Positions 54,565 to 63,158 of a stretch of DNA of 64,000 nucleotides are shown in pieces (position 1 is the first letter of the stretch; each line of letters begins with the position of its first letter). The DNA lies in assembly GCF_007280415.1 (NCBI RefSeq), contig NZ_VKKU01000002.1, positions 1,219,501 through 1,283,500 on the forward strand, read 5' to 3'. Made by a program: the position numbers and the translations under genes. The stretch is from Sphingorhabdus contaminans (GTDB lineage Bacteria; Pseudomonadota; Alphaproteobacteria; Sphingomonadales; Sphingomonadaceae). The notes beneath the pieces are model-generated. The model saw only the letters and a program-made list of their open reading frames with translations, did not search any database and had not been told where the DNA came from.

Positions 54565-56574
54565 ATGCGTCCTTTACAGGCAAATCGCCGGACTTCACGG
54601 TCTTGCTGCTTCAGATTTGCAATCGGCCTTTTGTTCGGCGTAAGCGCGCTCGCAAGCCAGTCTGGCTACGCGCAGCAACTGGATACGGATGATGGGGCCA
54701 TAGCGGACGATGAAATCGTTCCCCCCTATGTCCCGCCGCCTTTGCCCACGTGCGCGCCGAACCGGAACGCTCCCGGCGCGGTTATTGGCGAAACGGTGAC
54801 TGGAAAAGAGGGCTGCTCCGAATATCAGCCGGTCGCCATTGGTTTCCGTACAAATCTGGGCGCTGATCTTGATCGGATGCAGGCGCTGGTGGCGAAAAAT
54901 GCCGCCTTGCGTATCGGTTGGCCGGCAGAGTTTGAAATGAGCCGCTCGTTAGACGATGTTCGCCAGATCATCTTGTTGGATATGCTCAACCCGCCGGCAC
55001 GCAATGTCGCGCCGGCAGAGGACGTTTCCTATTTTGCCCATAATTATGATGTCGAAGCGGTCCGCGAACCGATACAATATGGCGTCACCATAGGTGATCC
55101 TGACGCACCGGATTTTGGCGCTCGTTTTGATCGCGCGGTACGTAAAATCATCCGGGCACGCGCTGTCATTGCCTTTGCGCAAACTCCGCAGGTTCCAGAA
55201 TATACACTCTGCGCAGAGACAGACGAACGGGAGTGCCCATTATCGGGCAGTTCGATACTGACCGATTTGCGGAAAAATGACCGTGTCAGCTTGGGCGTGC
55301 GGAACGAGGGCAAAAAGGCACAATATCTCTATCTCCTGGTGATTGATCCTGATCTGGATTTGCGACTTCTGCTCGCGAGTGACGCTCCGGTCGAGCCCGG
55401 CGCCTTGCTTGAAGATAAGCAAAAGCCTTTACTAATCAGGCCAGGCCGCAACCGGTTCATCACCATTCGGTCGGAGCAGCCAATTAATCCCGCCTTGTTC
55501 AATCTCGATCCCGCAACGGTTGATCCTGCAAATTGCCGGACACGTGCGGAAGAGGAATTGTGCGCCCTGTTATCGGGTCAGGATATTCGGATTCCGCGCA
55601 TGACTGACGAGGTGGATGCAAGCTGGGGTATGACTTTAGAAGCTGTGGTCATAAGTGACCGCACGCCCGTCAGGGTCGGTGGCGGCTCATATGTCCGCGC
55701 AGGCTATGCACCGTGGCAAGTGCAGATTTATTCCAACCAGACTTACAGCCAGCAGCAATTGGACGCCGACGCCAGACTGCTGGGTGATGGCAAATGGTTG
55801 AAGCAGCAATTACCCTTTCAACGCTATCACCGCTGTGGCGGTTCGCTCATTGCGCCGAACATCGTTTTGACCGCGGCCCATTGCGTGGCCAAACCTCCAT
55901 TGGGCGGTACAAATGTTCTCAAGATGCGTGAAATATTGGTGGGCACTCAAAATCTGACAGTTGGTGGTGCGCGGTACCGGATCGTTGCTGCTGTCGTTCA
56001 TGGCGGATACAAGCCGGGTGGACAGAAGGATGACATTGCGCTGCTTCGGATCGAACCGAAAGCCGCCGCTGCCCCGCAGAGACCCGTTGACCTGCCCGCC
56101 GATGTTCCCGGGTTTCAGCGCGCGGCGACCGGCGGCTTAATCAAGGTGCTGGGCTGGGGCTTTACCGAAGTTGTCAAACGCGGCGAACGGCATGAACAGA
56201 CCCAAGATGGGCCGCAATTTCCGCAAGCACGTCTACGCATCGCGGATATGGAGGTGTTCGATACCGACAGATGCCGCAAGATTCCGGGCTATACCGATAT
56301 CGACAAAAAGATTTGTGCCGTCACGCCGCAGCGCAGGACGCAAGCAGGAAACACCTTCAGTTGCCGCGGAGATAGCGGCGGTCCGGTTGTTCAGGAAGTG
56401 AGTGGCCGCGTTGTGCAGGTCGGCCTCGTGTCGGGAGGTGTAGGCTGCGGCGCAGAGGAGAATGGGCAGCAAAACCCTTCTCTCTTCGTGGATCTGGTCC
56501 AGTTTACGGCATGGATAAAGGCGGCGGAGGCACGCGTCCGCGCGCTATCCGGCACCGTGATATCCCTACCTTGA
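54565..56574 (+). CDS. Secreted trypsin-like serine protease with N-terminal DUF4384-like region
   Basis: A 669-residue precursor with signal peptide (RFAIGLLFGVSALASQSGYAQ). Residues about 85-210 are unrecognised; about 235-315 (KNDRVSLGVRNEGKKAQYLYLLVIDPDLDLRLLL) look like the DUF4384 domain usually attached to caspase-like proteins. The C-terminal about 280 residues are a chymotrypsin-fold protease with His439 (LTAAHC), Asp490 (KDDIALLRI) and Ser604 (CRGDSGGPVV), all present. ATG 54565 has a very strong GGGGGAGGGGGAG upstream. It lies 102 bases after the SLOG-TM gene on the same strand. Confidence 0.88.
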   Translation: MRPLQANRRTSRSCCFRFAIGLLFGVSALASQSGYAQQLDTDDGAIADDEIVPPYVPPPLPTCAPNRNAPGAVIGETVTGKEGCSEYQPVAIGFRTNLGADLDRMQALVAKNAALRIGWPAEFEMSRSLDDVRQIILLDMLNPPARNVAPAEDVSYFAHNYDVEAVREPIQYGVTIGDPDAPDFGARFDRAVRKIIRARAVIAFAQTPQVPEYTLCAETDERECPLSGSSILTDLRKNDRVSLGVRNEGKKAQYLYLLVIDPDLDLRLLLASDAPVEPGALLEDKQKPLLIRPGRNRFITIRSEQPINPALFNLDPATVDPANCRTRAEEELCALLSGQDIRIPRMTDEVDASWGMTLEAVVISDRTPVRVGGGSYVRAGYAPWQVQIYSNQTYSQQQLDADARLLGDGKWLKQQLPFQRYHRCGGSLIAPNIVLTAAHCVAKPPLGGTNVLKMREILVGTQNLTVGGARYRIVAAVVHGGYKPGGQKDDIALLRIEPKAAAAPQRPVDLPADVPGFQRAATGGLIKVLGWGFTEVVKRGERHEQTQDGPQFPQARLRIADMEVFDTDRCRKIPGYTDIDKKICAVTPQRRTQAGNTFSCRGDSGGPVVQEVSGRVVQVGLVSGGVGCGAEENGQQNPSLFVDLVQFTAWIKAAEARVRALSGTVISLP

Positions 56575-56581
56575 AGGTAAT

Positions 56582-56848
56582 TTATTGGTCGGTTGAACCT
56601 TGGTCGGTCGAGCCCTGATCAGTTGATCCCTGATCGGTCGAGCCTTGATCGGTTGAACCCTGATCTGCGGGCTTGGTTTCCGTTGCGCCGTCTTCGGTCT
56701 TGGCCGCTGAATCTTCTACAGCAGGTTCGGCAACGACGGTTTCTTCCGCGACAACCTCTTCCGATGTTTTTTCGGCTTCGGGCTTGTTGCAGGCGGTAAC
56801 GCCCAGAACCAAGAATGCAGCAGCAGACAATGTTACGATTTTACGCAT
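56582..56848 (-). CDS. Small lipoprotein with GSTDQ tandem repeats
   Basis: An 88-residue lipoprotein: MRKIVTLSAAAFLVLGVTAC lipobox (Cys20), then an acidic Glu/Val/Ala-rich low-complexity stretch (EEVVAEETVVAEPAVED), ending in five GSTDQ units. No domain is recognised; the mature part is predicted to be disordered. It starts 28 bases after the TIR-TPR gene stop on the same strand, so it may be co-transcribed. It converges on the trypsin gene with 7 bases between the stops. Confidence 0.75.
   Translation of the reverse strand: MRKIVTLSAAAFLVLGVTACNKPEAEKTSEEVVAEETVVAEPAVEDSAAKTEDGATETKPADQGSTDQGSTDQGSTDQGSTDQGSTDQ
56585..56659. repeat. Five-unit 15-bp tandem repeat
   Basis: Five in-frame 15-base units, each encoding GSTDQ on the minus strand, occupy 56585-56659 at the extreme 3' end of the lipoprotein gene. 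Units differ at a few positions (for example GGTTCAACCGACCAA and GGATCAACTGATCAG). Copy number could change by slippage without altering the frame. Confidence 0.9.
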
Positions 56849-56876
56849 GTTCTTTCCCCCTTCAGGAAACAGGAGT

Positions 56877-58892
56877 TTACACGAATTTCAGTTGTCCTAG
56901 CAAGGCTTTATACCGTGGGTCATCGCGCAAGGGATCGAGAAACGGATCGTTCAGCAAATAGACCAGTCCGGAATCGGCTACATCATAGGCTTTTTCAAGT
57001 GCGGCAAAGGCATCTTCCTTGTCGCCCCACTGCGCCAGTATCTGCGCCTGCTGGTACAGTGCATTGTCGCCATGTTCACTGATCAATGCCGACAAAGCGG
57101 CTTTAGCCCTGCCACGCGCACCCTTCTTTTGGGCAATGATCGCATTTCCCGCCAGCGCCAGCAGCGTGTTGGTTTCCAGCGCAAATTCCGCTTGCGCCTT
57201 GTCGAGATCGCCCAGCATCAGATAGGCGTTGCCGATATCGCCGTGCAACGTGCTGCGTTGCGGGTTGAGCGCCAGCGCCTTGCGTCCGAAACCGATCGCT
57301 TCCTGATAGGCCTTTGCCGCATATTTGATATTGCCTGCGGATTTGAACATCGTGGAATTGAGCGGATCGAGTATCGCAGCTCGGTTGATTGCCGTTTCCG
57401 CGGCTACAAACCTTCCGGTCCGTGCACAATAAACGGCATAGCGGCTGAGGACATCCACATCGCTTTTCGCTAGTGTATATGCCTGCTCATAGGGCTTTCG
57501 TGCGGCTGCCGCATCAAGTCGGCCGTAAAACAGGGCATATCCCAGTGCAGCATAGGCAGGCGCAAAATTCGGGGCTGCCTTGGCCGCCCTTTGCGCTTCG
57601 GTTACGGCATCGGCATATAGGGCCTTCCGCTCGACCGCCGATGCATATTGGTTGGCAATAACGGCCAATGTCCGCGATCGCAGGGCCCGTGCAGCCGCAT
57701 AATCGGGGTCGATGGCAATTGCCTGCTCCAGCTTGGCCAGTGCTGCCCGTTCCGACGCTTCATCGATATGGGATTCGAACAGCTCGCGCCCGCGCAAATA
57801 GGCGTCGAACGCGGTCAGGCTGCGGGTACCGCCGACTTGCAAGGCTTTCTTACCCGCTGAACTTTCATCCATGGCGGCGGACAGGGCACCTGCAACCGCA
57901 CTGGCGATTTCGCTTTGCACGGCGAAGATATCCGAAAGCTGGCGTTCAAATATTTTCGACCATTTGTTTGTGCCGCTGCGGCCATCGGTCAACTCGACCG
58001 CTATCTTAACCTTGTCGCCAACGCGCTGCACATTGCCATCCAGCAGGAATGAGACCTTCAATTCCCGGGCGATGGACTGGATATTGCCTTTACGATCGCG
58101 AAACTGGTTGGACGATGTTTGTCCGACAATTTCCAACAACGCATTGCGCGAAAGATTGGACCGGATTTCGGAAGCGAGGCCATCGGAGAAATAACGTTGT
58201 TCGGGATCGCCACTAAGATTGTCGAACGGCAAAACGGCCACGCTGTTGCGGGTCGATGAACCGCCGAACAGATCGGCTTTCCAAATCGCAAATCCGGCGG
58301 CACCTGCCACCGCAGCCACCCCGCCGCCAAGCGCCCAGCGCCGGTTGAACGTCAAACCCGTTTTGGTCGGAGGTGCCGGAACATTCAGGACGGCGCGATG
58401 CGATGCCGCAATGGCGCGCAGCATGCGCAGAATTTCGGTATCCGAGCTGTCCATTTTTGATTTTGCGAGGTTTATGACCTGGAACTGGCCGAACCCCAAT
58501 GGCGGATCCGTGCCATCGAGCGACAAGGGGATAAGGATTCCGCGGTCACGGCCCCGGGTGGCCTCGTCATGAACCCAATGCGACTGGACCGATGTTTTCG
58601 ACCAGAGCACGACAACTGCCTTGGCCCTGTCGAGTGCCTCTTCGGTCGATCGTGAAAAGCGCTCGCCACCTTCGAGCATTCCGTCCCACCATGTGGAAAA
58701 ACCGGCGTCCTGGATCAGCCCGATAATCGGAATAGCGCGTGCCTGGTCTTCGCGCGAATAACTGAAAAAAACAGTCGACTTTCGCGTATCGGATTCGTCG
58801 GTTGGCGGAACGCTTTCAGTCAAATCGGTGCATGCCCCCCCGTTGCAGCATAGCCCGAGATATCGAGCCCGAAATCGCCCTATTCCTCCCAT
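56877..58892 (-). CDS. TIR - TM - FlgO-like - TPR protein
   Basis: A 671-residue protein. TIR domain at about 36-145: STVFFSYSREDQARAIPIIGLIQDAGFSTWWD, then SHWVHDEATRGRDRGILIPLSLDG, where Glu110 aligns with the catalytic NADase Glu of SARM1-type TIRs. A transmembrane segment (about 185-204) follows, then a FlgO/TolB-like domain (SVAVLPFDNLSGDPEQRYFSDGLASEI, about 217-350), and about eight TPR-like helices to the end. Many sphingomonads have this TIR/TPR architecture, annotated as adenylate-cyclase-like although no cyclase domain is present. The start at 58892 is uncertain; a TTG at 58823 is possible. Confidence 0.82.
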   Translation of the reverse strand: MGGIGRFRARYLGLCCNGGACTDLTESVPPTDESDTRKSTVFFSYSREDQARAIPIIGLIQDAGFSTWWDGMLEGGERFSRSTEEALDRAKAVVVLWSKTSVQSHWVHDEATRGRDRGILIPLSLDGTDPPLGFGQFQVINLAKSKMDSSDTEILRMLRAIAASHRAVLNVPAPPTKTGLTFNRRWALGGGVAAVAGAAGFAIWKADLFGGSSTRNSVAVLPFDNLSGDPEQRYFSDGLASEIRSNLSRNALLEIVGQTSSNQFRDRKGNIQSIARELKVSFLLDGNVQRVGDKVKIAVELTDGRSGTNKWSKIFERQLSDIFAVQSEIASAVAGALSAAMDESSAGKKALQVGGTRSLTAFDAYLRGRELFESHIDEASERAALAKLEQAIAIDPDYAAARALRSRTLAVIANQYASAVERKALYADAVTEAQRAAKAAPNFAPAYAALGYALFYGRLDAAAARKPYEQAYTLAKSDVDVLSRYAVYCARTGRFVAAETAINRAAILDPLNSTMFKSAGNIKYAAKAYQEAIGFGRKALALNPQRSTLHGDIGNAYLMLGDLDKAQAEFALETNTLLALAGNAIIAQKKGARGRAKAALSALISEHGDNALYQQAQILAQWGDKEDAFAALEKAYDVADSGLVYLLNDPFLDPLRDDPRYKALLGQLKFV

Positions 58893-58940
58893 TGTTTATC
58901 CGTGCTTGCAACCGTTTTAATGGCGCTTTAGGCAAATAAA

Positions 58941-59777
58941 ATGACAGGATCAGAAAAGTCTACATCGCCGCTGCGGTCTTTGCTGCGCGAACCTCTCGTC
59001 CATTTCCTGATTGCCGGCTTTCTGGTTTTCCTCCTGTCGCTTTGGCGCGGTGGAGGGGTCGATGCGGAAAGCCGTACGATCCACATCACCGAGGAGAAAG
59101 TGGCGCGCTTGTCGGCCAGCTGGGAACAGATATGGCGCCGACCACCAACCCCTGCCGAAATCGACGGCCTGATCCGTGATTATATCAAGGAAGAGGTCTA
59201 TTATCGCGAAGCCAAGAGGCTGGGTCTTGATGAGGATGATACAGTCATTCGCCGCCGCCTGCGCGCAAAGATGGAGTTCCTCGCCAAGGCTCAGGTTGAA
59301 AATGCTGAGGCCGATGAACAGACCCTGCAACGCTGGCTGGACCAGCATCCCGAGCGCTTTGCCACCGACATGACCTATGATTTTGACCAGATCTATCTGG
59401 GAGAGAACGGGCAGGGCAGCGCCGCCATTTTGCGGAATATCGCATCGGGTGCTGACTGGCGTGCCATGGGTAAAACAATTTCGCTACCGCAGGCGTTGGA
59501 ACGTGCATCCGCCTCGGACATTGCCCGGCAATTTGGCGACAGCTTCGCGCAAGCCCTGTCGTCCGCCCCCTTGGGAGAATGGACAGGTCCGGTCAACTCA
59601 GGCTTTGGCGAGCATCTGGTCCGCGTGCGTGCAAGGACGGCTTCGGGTAAACCGACGCTCGCCTCTGTCCGGCAACGCGTGGAAAATGACTGGCGTGTCA
59701 ACGGAGCCAAAGCGCGGGAGGAAGAGGCTTATCAGTCTCTGCTCGACGCCTATACAATCAAGATTGCCAAGCCGTGA
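58941..59777 (+). CDS. Membrane-anchored peptidyl-prolyl isomerase (PpiC/SurA-like)
   Basis: A 278-residue protein with one N-terminal hydrophobic segment (about 18-36, LVHFLIAGFLVFLLSL) and a periplasmic part: a SurA-N-like helical region (TEEKVARLSASWEQIWRRPPTPAEIDGLIRDYIKEEVYYREAKRLGLD) and a PPIase-like region ending SVRQRVENDWRVNGAKAREEEAY. The parvulin core is poorly conserved, so enzymatic activity is uncertain; a chaperone role is possible. Its stop overlaps the HupE-like start (GTGA), so the two proteins probably work together in the membrane. Confidence 0.82.
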   Translation: MTGSEKSTSPLRSLLREPLVHFLIAGFLVFLLSLWRGGGVDAESRTIHITEEKVARLSASWEQIWRRPPTPAEIDGLIRDYIKEEVYYREAKRLGLDEDDTVIRRRLRAKMEFLAKAQVENAEADEQTLQRWLDQHPERFATDMTYDFDQIYLGENGQGSAAILRNIASGADWRAMGKTISLPQALERASASDIARQFGDSFAQALSSAPLGEWTGPVNSGFGEHLVRVRARTASGKPTLASVRQRVENDWRVNGAKAREEEAYQSLLDAYTIKIAKP

Positions 59778-60751
59778 TCCGGCTGATTTGCCTGCTCATA
59801 CTTCTTGCTATCGGATCCCCTGCTCGGGCGGATGAATTGCGGCCCGGCTATATGGAATTCACCCAGAAATCGGCAACGCAGTGGGTGCTGGTCTGGAAAG
59901 TGCCGATGCAGGGCGGCTTTACGCCTTCGACAGCGCCCTATCTGCCCAAAGGGTGCGAACCGACGGGCCAGGCCCAACGCGACATTGCTAATGCAGCGGT
60001 GACAACGCGGACCACCTATCGGTGCAGCAGGGAAGTTGCCGGACAGCGGATCGGACTGGACGGCATGGAAACGGCGCAATCCGATGTGCTGGTGCGGGTT
60101 GCCCCGCTCGGGCGCCCGGTTCAGGCCCTGCGCCTGACGCCTGCCGAACCGCGTGTACTGATCCAAGGAAAGGCAAGCGGCTGGCAGGTTGCGCGGACCT
60201 ATTTTTTGACCGGCATAGACCACATTCTTTTTGGCTACGACCATTTGCTCTTCGTCGTTTCGCTCGTCCTCCTGCTTTCCGGTTTCTGGACCATTGCCAA
60301 GGCGGTAACAGCCTTCACCGTCGCCCATTCGCTGACCCTGGTCGGCACGACTTTGGGCTGGATCGGGCTACCGCAACAGCCTGTTGAAAGCATCATCGCG
60401 CTGTCCATCCTTTTTTTGGCTGTTGAGATCATAAAGCGTAAGCCGGGTAAAATACGCCTCTCCGAACGCGTCCCATGGGTCGTCGCTTTCGGATTTGGTC
60501 TTTTGCATGGTTTTGGCTTTGCCGGGGCGCTGAAGGAAATCGGCCTTCCGGAGCAGGATATCTCCGTCGCTTTGTTTACCTTCAATATCGGGGTGGAGGT
60601 CGGTCAGATCATGATCGTTGCACTGACCATGCTTTTGCTGACCATTTTGCGACGCATTTCCGAGGCCCTGCTCCCTCCCGTGGTAAAGGTTGCGACCTAT
60701 GCCATCGGTATCACAGCCAGCTATTGGTTCATCGAACGCACCTTTTCTTAA
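59774..60751 (+). CDS. HupE/UreJ-like multi-pass membrane protein
   Basis: A 325-residue protein starting at GTG 59774, coupled to the preceding gene. After a signal peptide (IRLICLLILLAIGSPARA) comes a periplasmic domain of about 140 residues. The rest is the HupE/UreJ membrane domain with about six helices: YFLTGIDHILFGYDHLLFVVSLVLLL (His-rich signature), AFTVAHSLTLVG, AFGFGLLHGFGFAGAL. HupE/UreJ proteins are nickel/cobalt permease-like. No hydrogenase or urease is in the window, so the metal and role are unknown. Confidence 0.85.
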   Translation: MIRLICLLILLAIGSPARADELRPGYMEFTQKSATQWVLVWKVPMQGGFTPSTAPYLPKGCEPTGQAQRDIANAAVTTRTTYRCSREVAGQRIGLDGMETAQSDVLVRVAPLGRPVQALRLTPAEPRVLIQGKASGWQVARTYFLTGIDHILFGYDHLLFVVSLVLLLSGFWTIAKAVTAFTVAHSLTLVGTTLGWIGLPQQPVESIIALSILFLAVEIIKRKPGKIRLSERVPWVVAFGFGLLHGFGFAGALKEIGLPEQDISVALFTFNIGVEVGQIMIVALTMLLLTILRRISEALLPPVVKVATYAIGITASYWFIERTFS

Positions 60752-60834
60752 GCGACGGAAACAAGGGAATATTTACCATTCCGAAAGGGCTTTCTGATAG
60801 CTGCTCTGACTGGATCAGTTAGGCATTTTGTAAA

Positions 60835-63081
60835 ATGGCGGCAGGAAAATTTTCGTGGGGTGGTGGAAAGCCTTCAGACGCGCCGTCTGAAGGATCGTCA
60901 CGCTTGTTCGGGAAAATTGCTGCACGCTCGGTGGCGAAGCCCGCGCAACTTGCAATCAATGCCATTGCCGGCTCTTCAAAAGATGCGCTGTTGCTCTTGC
61001 AAAATTATGAAGAAAGCGGGCGTGGCTGGTTCTGGTCGACCGATGCCGAAGGCCGCATCACCTATCTGACTGAATCGGTCTGCGAACTGCTTGGCCTGAC
61101 CAGGGACGAACTGATCGGAACTCCTTTTACCAGTCTTTTCCAGCAAGCTGATGATGCTGCCGGGCACCAACGCACTCTGCCGTTCATTCTGCGCAAACAG
61201 TCCAAGTTCGACGATCTTCCCCTGCAGGCCGCCAAGCCCGGTGAAGATGAAATCTGGTGGTCTGTATCCGGCCGCCCCTATTTCTATGGCCCGGACCAAT
61301 TTGGCGGTTATCGCGGAAGCGGGACAGACATCACCGCACAGCGTATCAGTGCCAAGGACAATTCGCGTCTTGCAACCTATGATTCCCTGACCGGATTGCT
61401 GAACCGTTTCCGAATGGGCAAGTTGCTTGAAACGACACTTTCCGCGTTTAAGCAGCAACGACGCGCCTGCTCGGTGATGTTGATCGACCTTGACCGGTTC
61501 AAGCATGTCAATGACACGCTTGGCCATCCGGCAGGTGATGCCTTGTTGAAACAGGTAGCGGAAAGACTGATAAAGGTTGTTGGCGACCGCGAGAAGATCG
61601 GTCGTCTGGGTGGTGACGAATTCCAGATCATCTTGCAGGACGTCGATGACCGCGGGGCCCTCGGTGACATGGCGGAAAAGATCATTAAGAGCCTTTCTCA
61701 ACCCTATTCGGTAGATGGTAGCCGATGCATCATCGGTGCGTCGGTCGGCATTGCTGTCAGTCCGTTCGACGGACAGAGCAGCGAAGAATTGATCCGCAAC
61801 GCAGACCTTGCCCTTTATGCCGCAAAGGGTGGCGGTCGGGGGCGGTTCCGTTTCTATTCGAGCGAACTTTTGCAGGCAGCCGAAGATCGGCGTGTTCTTG
61901 AAGAAGATCTGCGCGACGCGCTTGAAAACAACCAGATCTGGCTTGCCTACCAGCCCGTCGTAGATGCCAAAACCAATGTGGTTACCGGTTTTGAAGCGTT
62001 GATCCGGTGGAACCATCCTGAACGCGGCGATATATCGCCAGCCCTGTTCATTCCGATTGCCGAGGAAACCAATCTTATTGGCCAACTCGGCGAATGGGCC
62101 TTGCAAAAGGCATGTGAGCAAGCCGCAACCTGGCCCGGGAAACTACGCGTTGCGGTAAATGTCTCCCCCATCCAGTTTGCCAACGACATGCTTCCAAAGC
62201 TTATCGAAGGCGCACTGACGACTTCCGGACTTTCACCCGACAGGCTGGAGCTTGAAATCACAGAAGGCGTATTCCTGCAGGAAAGTTCCGACACCGACGC
62301 CATGTTTCAGGCGTTAAAGAAGATAGGCGTCCGCCTCGCGCTCGATGACTTTGGAACCGGATATTCTTCGCTCGGCTATTTGCGGACAGCGCCCTTTGAT
62401 AAGATAAAGATTGACCAGAGTTTCGTTCGCACCGCGACCGAACCCGGCAGCCGTGACGGGGCGATCATCGCCGCCATCGTGGCCCTCGCCGACGCGCTGG
62501 ATATGGATACGACGGCAGAGGGTATTGAATCCCTCGACCAATTGGCCATGATCCGCGATCTCAACGTCAGCCATGTGCAAGGATTTGTGTATAGTCAGGC
62601 GGTTAGCAACGAAGTTCTGCTGGAAAGGCTGCGGGCAGGAGAATGGTCGATTGTTCCTTCTGGCCCCGCGGTAACACGTGGCGATCGCCTGTCGATGTAT
62701 CGGAAAATCGGCGCGATCCACGAAAACCATTGTTACAATGTCGTCTTGCGCAATCTGTCCGTTTCGGGGGCGCTGATCGAAGGTATTTTGGACGTGCCGG
62801 AAGGGACCAAATTTGTTCTCGATTTCGGGGATGGACAACTCGCCGTTTCGACCGTGGTTCGATCCATGGGGCATCAGCAAGGTCTGGCTTTTGAAGAGCG
62901 TCTGGTAAACGATGGCAATGGCGGCTTATGCACCAGCCGCAGGATTTCCCCCTATATGCTTGCCGCAGCCGGCATGCCCATCAGCAATCTCCCGCCTGGA
63001 TATTATCAGTCTACCGAAGCCGAAACCCGCCCCAAATCCTTGCCGGTGTTCAGTACGGTGAGTGACTGGAAGGCTGGCTGA
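60835..63081 (+). CDS. PAS-GGDEF-EAL-PilZ cyclic-di-GMP protein
   Basis: A 748-residue cytoplasmic protein. A PAS-like domain (about 60-170, RGWFWSTDAEGRITYLTESVCELLGL) is followed by a GGDEF domain (DSLTGLLNR, IDLDRFKHVNDTLGHPAGDALL, RLGGDEFQ) and an EAL domain (YQPVVDAKTNVVTGFEALIRWNHPE, LELEITEGVF, LALDDFGTGYSSL, TTAEGIES). The C-terminal PilZ-like region (about 615-700) has NLSVSGALIEG. Both catalytic signatures look intact, so it may make and/or degrade c-di-GMP; the PilZ-like part lacks a clean RxxxR. No ribosome site is obvious before the ATG. Confidence 0.93.
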   Translation: MAAGKFSWGGGKPSDAPSEGSSRLFGKIAARSVAKPAQLAINAIAGSSKDALLLLQNYEESGRGWFWSTDAEGRITYLTESVCELLGLTRDELIGTPFTSLFQQADDAAGHQRTLPFILRKQSKFDDLPLQAAKPGEDEIWWSVSGRPYFYGPDQFGGYRGSGTDITAQRISAKDNSRLATYDSLTGLLNRFRMGKLLETTLSAFKQQRRACSVMLIDLDRFKHVNDTLGHPAGDALLKQVAERLIKVVGDREKIGRLGGDEFQIILQDVDDRGALGDMAEKIIKSLSQPYSVDGSRCIIGASVGIAVSPFDGQSSEELIRNADLALYAAKGGGRGRFRFYSSELLQAAEDRRVLEEDLRDALENNQIWLAYQPVVDAKTNVVTGFEALIRWNHPERGDISPALFIPIAEETNLIGQLGEWALQKACEQAATWPGKLRVAVNVSPIQFANDMLPKLIEGALTTSGLSPDRLELEITEGVFLQESSDTDAMFQALKKIGVRLALDDFGTGYSSLGYLRTAPFDKIKIDQSFVRTATEPGSRDGAIIAAIVALADALDMDTTAEGIESLDQLAMIRDLNVSHVQGFVYSQAVSNEVLLERLRAGEWSIVPSGPAVTRGDRLSMYRKIGAIHENHCYNVVLRNLSVSGALIEGILDVPEGTKFVLDFGDGQLAVSTVVRSMGHQQGLAFEERLVNDGNGGLCTSRRISPYMLAAAGMPISNLPPGYYQSTEAETRPKSLPVFSTVSDWKAG

Positions 63082-63158
63082 GTTTCCTCTATTCCCCGCT
63101 TGCGAAGTGGCGCGATTGAGGGGTAGAACCATTCTCTGTCTTTACGAGAGGGAACAGG

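Noticed and set aside
56582-56660. Short tandem repeat considered as a CRISPR array
   Set aside because: The units are contiguous 15-mers encoding a peptide repeat, without unique spacers.
60976-62121. 381-codon open frame antisense to the GGDEF-EAL gene
   Set aside because: It covers the sense GGDEF and EAL signatures and has no ribosome site.
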